Below are positions 1-4,768 of a stretch of 6,136 bases of DNA, one piece after another. The DNA comes from Planctomycetota bacterium. Lineage in GTDB: Bacteria; Planctomycetota; Planctomycetia; Planctomycetales; Planctomycetaceae. A model generated the notes under the pieces. It ran no database searches. It had not been told where the DNA came from and saw only the letters and a list, made by a program, of their open reading frames with translations. The DNA is taken from the NCBI GenBank assembly GCA_013151585.1, contig JAADHY010000215.1, forward strand, positions 1-6,136, given 5' to 3'. Within the stretch, counting starts at the first letter, position 1. The number at the start of each line of letters is the position of its first letter. The position numbers and the translations under genes are program-made.

Positions 1-323
1 CGCGGCACGGACACTGGGTCTGGGCCAGCCGCGATGTCCCGCTGGTCACCTTCGGCGGCCCGCATGTGCTTGCCCGCCGCAAAACGGCCCCGGACGACGC
101 GCACCGGATTCTGGCCATGATCTTCAACAACCGCTGGTACACGAACTTCGTAGCCGACAGCCACGGCGTGTTCGAGTTTCAGTTTGACCTCGCATGGAAG
201 AAGCACCTGGACCCGACGGCTGTGGGCGCTTTGGCCGAAGCGTTGCAGGCCGAACCGCTGGTCCTGATCAATCCAGCCGCTACGGACGAGCCACTTTACA
301 TCAAACACCTTTATCGGCCATAA
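1..323 (+). CDS. C-terminal fragment of a GH38-like (alpha-mannosidase-type) glycoside hydrolase
   Basis: The reading frame is open from base 3 to the TAA at 321-323 and has no start in the window, so this is the last roughly 106 residues of a longer protein. The GTG at 66 is internal: coding-like sequence continues upstream of it (WVWASRDVPLVTFGG). The fragment has features I associate with the end of GH38-like proteins: a W-x-S/A-x-D-x-P-L-V-x-F-G stretch, then a FNNRWYTNF segment followed by G-x-F-E-F-Q-F, which resembles the terminal beta-sandwich of alpha-mannosidase-type enzymes. GH38 enzymes hydrolyse alpha-mannosides. The catalytic domain lies outside the window, so activity, substrate and export cannot be judged. 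The next gene is 322 bp away, so they are not tightly coupled. Another large glycosidase or lyase with a similar C-terminal sandwich is possible. Confidence 0.5.
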   Translation, partial: RHGHWVWASRDVPLVTFGGPHVLARRKTAPDDAHRILAMIFNNRWYTNFVADSHGVFEFQFDLAWKKHLDPTAVGALAEALQAEPLVLINPAATDEPLYIKHLYRP

Positions 324-331
324 CCGATGGC

Positions 332-361
332 CTGACGCGTGCTGCTTTGCAACTTTATGAT
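332..361 (+). promoter_or_regulatory. Weak sigma70-like promoter candidate
   Basis: CTGACG (332-337, 4 of 6 to TTGACA) is followed after 18 bp by TATGAT (356-361, 5 of 6 to TATAAT). If used, it would give a 5' untranslated leader of about 275 nt that contains the 458-492 hairpin. Promoter rules in planctomycetes are poorly defined, so this is only a consensus match. Confidence 0.25.
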
Positions 362-457
362 GCGCCGTGTCCGGTCGGGGCATGCTACTCGTCGTGCACT
401 GCGTGATCCTTACCGCCGCGGTCGTGTGGTACGATTCGTTCGGTGCTGGCTGGGCGA

Positions 458-492
458 CGTCCGAAAGAGGGGGAGGCCTTCTTTTTCGGACG
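458..492 (+). terminator. Strong 16-bp stem-loop (terminator or leader element)
   Basis: Bases 458-473 pair with 477-492 around a 3-nt AGG loop. There are 16 consecutive pairs, 13 Watson-Crick and three G-U, with no bulge. The 5' arm is purine-rich (463-476 all purine) and the 3' arm contains a T run (482-486). The outer eight pairs, GTCCGAAA with TTTCGGAC, are perfect. It lies 135 bp after the upstream stop codon and about 150 bp before the next start. No T-run follows the stem, so it is not a textbook intrinsic terminator. A processing, attenuation or transcript-end hairpin is equally possible. Confidence 0.5.
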
Positions 493-633
493 CTTGCCAT
501 GCGGAGCCAGAACATAGCGATGAACTCGATCCGCGAGCCGGAGGCACGGAGTGGAACACTAACGATCGAAAAGAGAATGCGGGCCCTGTAAATACACCGG
601 CAAGATGGCCGCTGATTGAAAGACCTTGTAAGT

Positions 634-638
634 AGGAG
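634..638 (+). promoter_or_regulatory. Ribosome binding site of the Gfo/Idh/MocA gene
   Basis: AGGAG sits 7 nt before the ATG at 646. It decides this start over the in-frame TTG at 616, which has no such motif and would put ten odd residues in front of the Tat signal. Confidence 0.8.
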
Positions 639-645
639 ATTCGCC

Positions 646-2016
646 ATGAGTGAAAGCACGAAGAGGTTCAGTTCGCGCCGAACGTTTTTGAAGGCCACTG
701 GTTCCATCGCCGCCAGCTCGGCATTGGCAGGAACGGCGATCCCGACAGTCCACGCTGGTGAGGACAACACGATCCGGATTGCACTTATCGGTTGCGGTGG
801 GCGCGGTACCGGTGCAGCGGTCAATGCCCTGTCGGTCAAGAACGGTCCGATCAAGTTGGTGGCCATGGCCGACATATTCGATTACAAGCTCGCCGGGAGC
901 TACAAACGTTTGAAAAAACATTTTCCCAACCAAGTCGATGTGCCCGAGGATCGCAGATTCATCGGGTTCGATGCCTACAAAAAGGCCATGGACTGCCTGA
1001 AGCCGGGCGATGTGGCCATTTTCGCCACATATCCGGCTTTCCGCTGGGTCCACTTCACCTATGCGATTCAAAAAGGCCTCAACGTGTTCATGGAGAAGCC
1101 GGTCACGGTCGACGGTCCGACGACCAGGCGGATGCTCAAACTGGCCGAGCAGTCTGAGAAGAAGAACTTGAAGGTGGGCGTCGGGTTGATGATCCGCCAC
1201 TGTCGCGGCCGGCAAGAGTTGCACAAGCGGATCAGAGATGGCGAAATCGGCGACATCATCATGATGCGTGCCTATCGCATGTCCGGCCCGATTAGCTCGT
1301 TTCGCTCAAAGAAGAAGCCGGAAGGCATAAGCGAGCTGCTCTGGCAGATCAAGCGGTCCGTGAGCTTTCTGTGGGCCAGCGGCGGTTGCTTCAATGATTT
1401 TTACATCCATCAGATCGACGAGTGCTCGTGGATGAAAGGTGCGTGGCCTGTGCGGGCGAAGGCCTCCGGCGGGCGTCACTATCGCGACGAATGGATCGAC
1501 CAGAACTTCGACACATACTCGGTCGAATACACGTACGCGGACGGCACGAAATTGTTCTTCTATGGCCGGTGCATGAGCGGGTGCTACTTTCAGTTTGCCA
1601 GTTACGCGCACGGCACCAAAGGGGCCGCCATTGTCACGACCGCGCGTCATACCCCCGGTCGAGTGCGCACGTTCAAAGGCCACAACATGACGCCCGACGA
1701 ACTCATTTGGGCCTTCCCGCAACCTGAGCAGAATCCATACCAGCTCGAATGGGACGACCTGATCACGGCTATCCGCGAAGACACATCGTACAACGAAGTC
1801 AAGCGTGGTGCCGAGGCCAGCTTGGTCAGTTCAATGGGCCGCATGGCCGCCCATACCGGCCGGGTCATCACATTCGACCAGATGCTCAACTGCGAGCACG
1901 AGTTCGCCCCTGACGTTGACAAGCTGACCATGGATTCTCCCGCCCCATTACCAGCCGGGCCCGACGGCAAATATCCCGTCCCCCAGCCGGGTATTATCAC
2001 CGACCGGGAGTATTAA
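646..2016 (+). CDS. Tat-exported Gfo/Idh/MocA family oxidoreductase
   Basis: The product is a 456-residue NAD(P)-dependent oxidoreductase of the Gfo/Idh/MocA family, whose members oxidise, reduce or epimerise sugars and sugar derivatives. The N-terminus is a twin-arginine signal: SRRTFLK at residues 10-16, an Ala/Ser-rich hydrophobic stretch, and a likely cleavage after VHA at about residue 37. The Rossmann fold starts at 43, with the dinucleotide loop GCGGRG at 49-54. The family motif EKPV is at 150-153, so K151, normally at the active site, is present. H255 and D258, in a Y-I-H-Q-I-D segment, match the usual second motif. Tat export implies folding with bound cofactor in the cytoplasm, as known for Zymomonas glucose-fructose oxidoreductase. 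It is followed by a 211-bp gap and a glycosidase-like gene. The family is certain; the substrate cannot be read from sequence, and a sugar released by neighbouring hydrolases is an inference. Confidence 0.93.
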   Translation: MSESTKRFSSRRTFLKATGSIAASSALAGTAIPTVHAGEDNTIRIALIGCGGRGTGAAVNALSVKNGPIKLVAMADIFDYKLAGSYKRLKKHFPNQVDVPEDRRFIGFDAYKKAMDCLKPGDVAIFATYPAFRWVHFTYAIQKGLNVFMEKPVTVDGPTTRRMLKLAEQSEKKNLKVGVGLMIRHCRGRQELHKRIRDGEIGDIIMMRAYRMSGPISSFRSKKKPEGISELLWQIKRSVSFLWASGGCFNDFYIHQIDECSWMKGAWPVRAKASGGRHYRDEWIDQNFDTYSVEYTYADGTKLFFYGRCMSGCYFQFASYAHGTKGAAIVTTARHTPGRVRTFKGHNMTPDELIWAFPQPEQNPYQLEWDDLITAIREDTSYNEVKRGAEASLVSSMGRMAAHTGRVITFDQMLNCEHEFAPDVDKLTMDSPAPLPAGPDGKYPVPQPGIITDREY

Positions 2017-2026
2017 TGTCTTTCGT

Positions 2027-2060
2027 CACACGCTGCGTGCCTGGTGTGTGTTTCTTTTGT
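2027..2060 (+). terminator. Weak terminator candidate after the oxidoreductase gene
   Basis: CACAC (2027-2031) can pair with GTGTG (2044-2048), and the T-rich TTTCTTTTGT (2051-2060) follows. The stem is only 5 bp with a 12-nt loop, so it is weak. Its place 10 bp after the stop codon and the T-rich tail are the reasons to list it. Confidence 0.3.
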
Positions 2061-2138
2061 AGGCTGCCATCACAGCCGTGTCGTGGTCGAAGCCCGACGC
2101 GAGCGAGTTCAGCTCACGTCTGCCGGCACCTGAGACGA

Positions 2139-2157
2139 GGGCGCTAGTCCCGCGCCC
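2139..2157 (+). repeat. Perfect 6-bp GC stem-loop in the spacer
   Basis: GGGCGC (2139-2144) pairs with GCGCCC (2152-2157) around a 7-nt loop. No T-run follows. It could be a degenerate intergenic palindrome; no second copy occurs in this window. Confidence 0.35.
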
Positions 2158-2181
2158 AGCCGGCCCGTTGGTTGCGACCGC

Positions 2182-2203
2182 CAGGCCGCGTCCGGGTGGC
2201 CTG
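2182..2203 (+). promoter_or_regulatory. Hairpin just upstream of a ribosome binding site
   Basis: CAGGCC (2182-2187) pairs with GGCCTG (2198-2203) around a 10-nt loop. It ends 11 nt before the GAGGAG ribosome binding site, so it could affect translation of the next gene, though it does not cover the site. A chance hairpin in GC-rich DNA is possible. Confidence 0.3.
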
Positions 2204-2214
2204 CAATGAAAACC

Positions 2215-2220
2215 GAGGAG
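2215..2220 (+). promoter_or_regulatory. Ribosome binding site of the GHL15-like gene
   Basis: GAGGAG lies 7 nt before the ATG at 2228 but only 1 nt before the in-frame ATG at 2222. Normal spacing favours 2228. Confidence 0.75.
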
Positions 2221-2227
2221 AATGGCC

Positions 2228-3517
2228 ATGTCCGATCGCCAAATAGTTTGGGGCTGGGTGACAGTCGCAGTCGCCTGGGTGTTGATCCTTTTGATTGGCT
2301 CCGAGGCCACGGCAACCGGACCTGACGGTGTGAACGGCTCGGATACGTCCCACTGGGGCATCCCGCTTTGGACCAACGTGCGAGAACATATCTCCGACGA
2401 TGCTTGGCGATCCATCGCTCGTCGCTACGGACTAGTCTTCACGCTGTTTTCGCCCACTGCCTACGGGAAAGACATCAGCAGTGAGAATCAGCGCGTGCGC
2501 TGGATCAAGTCGCTCAATCCCCGGATGCCCATCTTGGTCTACGGCAGCGCGATCAACGCAGCGAATTTCCGACTCCACACGTGGAAGAAGCCGCGCGAGC
2601 ATCCCGAGTGGTTCCTGAAGAACGAAATCGGTGAGTGGGTCACCGACTGGGAATACCAAAGCGGGTTGCATCTGGACCCGGGCAACCGCCAGTGGCAGAA
2701 GTACGTGGCGACGACGCTTAAGAGTTACATCGACCGATACGGGTACGACGGCGTCTTCTTGGACTTGGTGCAGACGACGCCGAAGTATGTGAATTTCAAG
2801 AAGAAGTACAAGGCGGTCAATCCGCGCACCGGTAAGCCTTACACAGACGCCGAATGGAAGCAGGCGAACATGCAGATGCTGCGCACCGTGCGCCGTGCCA
2901 TCGGCGAGAAGCTCCTGATCATCAACGGCGCTCGGGGCGGCTACTATTTTCGCACCGGCTACGCCGACTTCTTCGAATATGCCGACGGACTCTGCAACGA
3001 AGGCTTTACCGGCTGGGCGCAGGGCCCGAAGCCGCGGCCGATCAGTTTGAAAGACTGGAAAGCGGACGTCGACCAATTGGTCGATTGCGCCAAACGCGGC
3101 AAGATTGTCCTGGCCGTGGCCAACGCCAAGAAACGCGAGCCGGGCGAGTCGGCCGCGGACTACGAAGAGCTGTACCGCTACGTGACAGCCAGTTTTCTGC
3201 TCGGGATGGGCGAACGCCACTACCTAATGTTCTACGCCAAGGTCTGGCAGCGGCCGGAGTCGTTTGGTCAGAGCGGCGAGGTGCTGCCGTCATTTTGCAA
3301 CGTCCGCCTGGGCAAGCCGCTCGGCGAGTATTACCTCCGCGACGGCGCTTACCAGCGCGACTTTCAGCGCGGCAAGGTCCTAGTGAATCCGAGTGGAAAA
3401 CCGGTCGTTGCATCACTCGGCGGCGCCTATCGGACACCGGACGGACGATCGATCAGCGATCCGCTGCGGATGCGACCTCGCACAGGCGCCATCCTCCTTC
3501 TCCACTGTCGCCCCTAG
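2228..3517 (+). CDS. Exported TIM-barrel glycosidase-like protein (GHL15-like)
   Basis: The product has 429 residues. A hydrophobic stretch at about 11-24, ending in EATA near 26-29, looks like a signal peptide or N-terminal anchor. The body resembles the hypothetical glycosyl hydrolase family 15 (GHL15) type of barrel, related to putative alpha-glycoside or polygalactosaminidase-like enzymes. Landmarks in order are HPEWF at 125-129, LDPG at 149-152, the strand-end motif YDGVFLD at 173-179 (D174 and D179 as candidate active-site acids), CNEGF around E258 as a second candidate acid, and a C-terminal YQRDFQRGKVLVNP at 375-388 leading into a short beta domain. This order is characteristic of the group, whose substrate is generally unknown. 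The 211-bp gap upstream and 134-bp gap downstream suggest its own transcript or loose co-transcription. The barrel fold is fairly sure; the reaction is not established. Confidence 0.75.
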   Translation: MSDRQIVWGWVTVAVAWVLILLIGSEATATGPDGVNGSDTSHWGIPLWTNVREHISDDAWRSIARRYGLVFTLFSPTAYGKDISSENQRVRWIKSLNPRMPILVYGSAINAANFRLHTWKKPREHPEWFLKNEIGEWVTDWEYQSGLHLDPGNRQWQKYVATTLKSYIDRYGYDGVFLDLVQTTPKYVNFKKKYKAVNPRTGKPYTDAEWKQANMQMLRTVRRAIGEKLLIINGARGGYYFRTGYADFFEYADGLCNEGFTGWAQGPKPRPISLKDWKADVDQLVDCAKRGKIVLAVANAKKREPGESAADYEELYRYVTASFLLGMGERHYLMFYAKVWQRPESFGQSGEVLPSFCNVRLGKPLGEYYLRDGAYQRDFQRGKVLVNPSGKPVVASLGGAYRTPDGRSISDPLRMRPRTGAILLLHCRP

Positions 3518-3521
3518 CTGC

Positions 3522-3549
3522 TTGCACTGCCAGGCCGGGCTGTTATGCT
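3522..3549 (+). promoter_or_regulatory. Candidate promoter of the methyltransferase gene
   Basis: TTGCAC (3522-3527, 3 of 6 to TTGACA) is followed after 16 bp by TATGCT (3544-3549, 4 of 6 to TATAAT), which is preceded by TG-T at 3541-3543, the extended -10 form. It starts just after the upstream stop codon and would give a leader of about 95 nt containing the 3596-3615 hairpin. The match is modest. Confidence 0.3.
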
Positions 3550-3595
3550 ATTACATGAGATTGTGTATTGACGACTGGCGGCCGTCCAGGGCGAA

Positions 3596-3615
3596 AGCGG
3601 TTTGATCTGACCGCT
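3596..3615 (+). promoter_or_regulatory. Hairpin or inverted repeat in the methyltransferase leader
   Basis: AGCGGT (3596-3601) pairs with ACCGCT (3610-3615) around an 8-nt loop, 25 nt before the ribosome binding site. It could be an operator half-site pair or an RNA hairpin. A related hairpin sharing AGCGGTTTGA lies beyond the gene at 4677-4690. Confidence 0.35.
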
Positions 3616-3639
3616 GTAACCAGTGTGCAAGAGCGAGAA

Positions 3640-3645
3640 AAGGAG
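3640..3645 (+). promoter_or_regulatory. Ribosome binding site of the Cys-rich methyltransferase gene
   Basis: AAGGAG lies 6 nt before the ATG at 3652. It rules out the longer in-frame TTG start at 3568, which would put 28 hydrophilic residues before a clear signal-like segment. Confidence 0.8.
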
Positions 3646-3651
3646 CGAGCG

Positions 3652-4599
3652 ATGAAAGCAAGCCAACTAGCGATTAGCCTTGCCGTTAGCAGCGTGATGC
3701 TCGTCACTAATTGGGCGTACCACAACTCCCTCGAAGCAGGCCAGGCCGAGAACCCGGCTGGCGAGAAAACTGCAACCAAGTGCTGCGCCGGAGATTCGAA
3801 AGCCGGAGGCTGCCACAAGGCCGAGTGCTCAAGAACCGACAGGTGCTGCTCCAAAGGAAAGTGTTGTGCGAAGGGCAAATGTTGCCCTAGTGACGGAGAA
3901 AAACGGTGTTGCCAAAAAGGCGAGGCGGCAAAGGGGTGCCAGAAGCAGTCGAAGGGTGGCTGCTGTTCGAAGATTGCAGCGACCGCCAAGCGATCGAAAG
4001 GGCAGCTCAGGGCGTCCGCCTCGAAGAAAGCTAGCAAAGACCCGGCAGCGCAATGGGCCAAGGCGGTGGCCAGGCTGAAGAAGATCGGTTACACGGACGA
4101 AGACATCGCCTACTTGCCGCGTGGTGCTGTGTTGGCCAGTGCCGGCGCGAAGAACGTCGTTGCTTACGCGGACCTGAAGCCAGGCGAGGTGGTTGTCGAC
4201 CTCGGCTGCGGCGGCGGCATCGACTGCCTGCTGGCCGCACGACTCGTCGGACCGAAAGGCAAAGTCATCGGCGTGGACATGTCCGAAAAGGCGCTGGCCA
4301 CCGCACGCAAGAACCTGAAAGAACTGGGCCTGAAGAACGTCGAGTTCCGCCGGGGCCGGCTCGAGAAACTGCCGCTGCCGGATGCTTCCGTCGATGTGGC
4401 GATTAGCAACTGCGTCGGGATCGTCATGCGTGGCGATGCCGCAGTTCTGTCCGAAGCGGCCCGCGTGCTCAAGCCCGGCGGACGACTCGTTACCACTGGC
4501 CGCTTGCGCGACGAATACCGCGCCAAGCTCAAGGCCGCCGGATTCACCACCGTCGAGCAGCCCACCAAGGGCATGATCGTGGCCAAGAAGCCCAAGTAA
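3652..4599 (+). CDS. Cys-rich, ArsM-like SAM-dependent methyltransferase with N-terminal signal or anchor
   Basis: The product has 315 residues in three parts. Residues 1-32 are signal-like: K2, a hydrophobic run at about 5-19, possible cleavage after GQA at 32. Residues 44-105 hold 15 cysteines, mostly CC pairs (44-45, 65-66, 71-72, 77-78, 86-87, 104-105), among lysines and glycines, with a CC-x-KGK unit repeated at 65-76; this looks metallothionein-like. A Lys/Ala/Ser linker leads to a class I methyltransferase domain from about 135: DLGCGGG at 183-189, acidic D209 in VIGVDMS, LPLPDASVD at 240-248, ISNCV at 251-255, and LKPGGRL at 273-279. The wording is closest to arsenite methyltransferases (ArsM). 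However, the family's GCG-NP cysteine is A166 here, and the segment with the third conserved cysteine is missing, so only C254 remains. Metal or metalloid handling is an inference; the real substrate is open. Export of a SAM enzyme would be odd. Confidence 0.85.
   Translation: MKASQLAISLAVSSVMLVTNWAYHNSLEAGQAENPAGEKTATKCCAGDSKAGGCHKAECSRTDRCCSKGKCCAKGKCCPSDGEKRCCQKGEAAKGCQKQSKGGCCSKIAATAKRSKGQLRASASKKASKDPAAQWAKAVARLKKIGYTDEDIAYLPRGAVLASAGAKNVVAYADLKPGEVVVDLGCGGGIDCLLAARLVGPKGKVIGVDMSEKALATARKNLKELGLKNVEFRRGRLEKLPLPDASVDVAISNCVGIVMRGDAAVLSEAARVLKPGGRLVTTGRLRDEYRAKLKAAGFTTVEQPTKGMIVAKKPK
3781..3966 (+). other. Region coding a 15-cysteine metallothionein-like segment
   Basis: This part of the methyltransferase gene codes residues 44-105, with 15 cysteines, six CC pairs and many lysines. 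Two adjacent CC-x-KGK units (residues 65-76, bases 3844-3879) look like a short tandem duplication that has drifted at synonymous sites: TGC/TGT and AAA/AAG alternate between the units. Such spacing is typical of proteins that bind soft metal ions through thiolates. It matches no metallothionein family that I can name. Confidence 0.75.
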
Positions 4600-4649
4600 C
4601 GCTGCCACTCGGCGTCCAGGAACTAGCTGAAAGTCGCTTTCTGCAGGCA

Positions 4650-4666
4650 CTGCCTCTGGTAGGCAG
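4650..4666 (+). terminator. Small stem-loop after the methyltransferase gene
   Basis: CTGCCT (4650-4655) pairs perfectly with AGGCAG (4661-4666) around a 5-nt loop, 50 bp after the stop codon. No T-run follows, so a terminator role is only possible. Confidence 0.3.
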
Positions 4667-4676
4667 CCCGACCAGC

Positions 4677-4690
4677 AGCGGTTTGACCGC
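4677..4690 (+). repeat. Hairpin sharing AGCGGTTTGA with the upstream leader
   Basis: GCGGT (4678-4682) pairs with ACCGC (4686-4690) around TTG. The first ten bases, 4677-4686, are identical to 3596-3605 upstream of the methyltransferase gene, where the same arms enclose a longer loop. A ten-base match is expected by chance in a window this size, so the link is weak. Confidence 0.25.
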
Positions 4691-4755
4691 CAGCGGCGAG
4701 GCGTTCGCGATCGATCGGCCAGGCGACAGTGCCAAAACCAACGACGTGCGAGCCG

Positions 4756-4761
4756 AAGGGG
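4756..4761 (+). promoter_or_regulatory. Ribosome binding site of the fucosidase gene
   Basis: AAGGGG lies 7 nt before the ATG at 4769. The in-frame ATG at 4814 has its G-rich stretch (4806-4811) only 2 nt away, so 4769 is the better start. Confidence 0.6.
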
Positions 4762-4768
4762 CACATAG

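Larger units (their letters stand above)
324..633. other. Long intergenic leader without a convincing gene
   Basis: This stretch separates the GH38-like fragment from the oxidoreductase. Short open frames at 339-635 and 367-591 are arginine- and serine-rich, lack a ribosome binding site and resemble no family I know, so I do not call them genes. The stretch holds one weak promoter-like pair near 332-361 and a strong hairpin at 458-492. Nothing resembles a tRNA, and I recognise no riboswitch. Confidence 0.6.

Noticed and set aside
66..323. GTG at 66 as the start of a small complete gene
   Set aside because: Protein-like sequence in the same frame continues upstream to the window edge, so this is the end of a longer gene.
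339..635. Small plus-strand frames in the long leader (339-635 and 367-591)
   Set aside because: No ribosome binding site, low-complexity Arg/Ser content and overlap with the strong hairpin argue against real genes.
616..645. Upstream TTG start for the oxidoreductase
   Set aside because: AGGAG at 634-638 is well placed for the ATG at 646 and would lie inside the longer form.
2222..2227. ATG at 2222 as start of the GHL15-like gene
   Set aside because: It is only 1 nt from GAGGAG; the ATG at 2228 has normal spacing.
4708..4717. 10-bp palindrome CGATCGATCG before the fucosidase gene
   Set aside because: It is a simple doubling of CGAT with no partner sites and is common in DNA of this composition.
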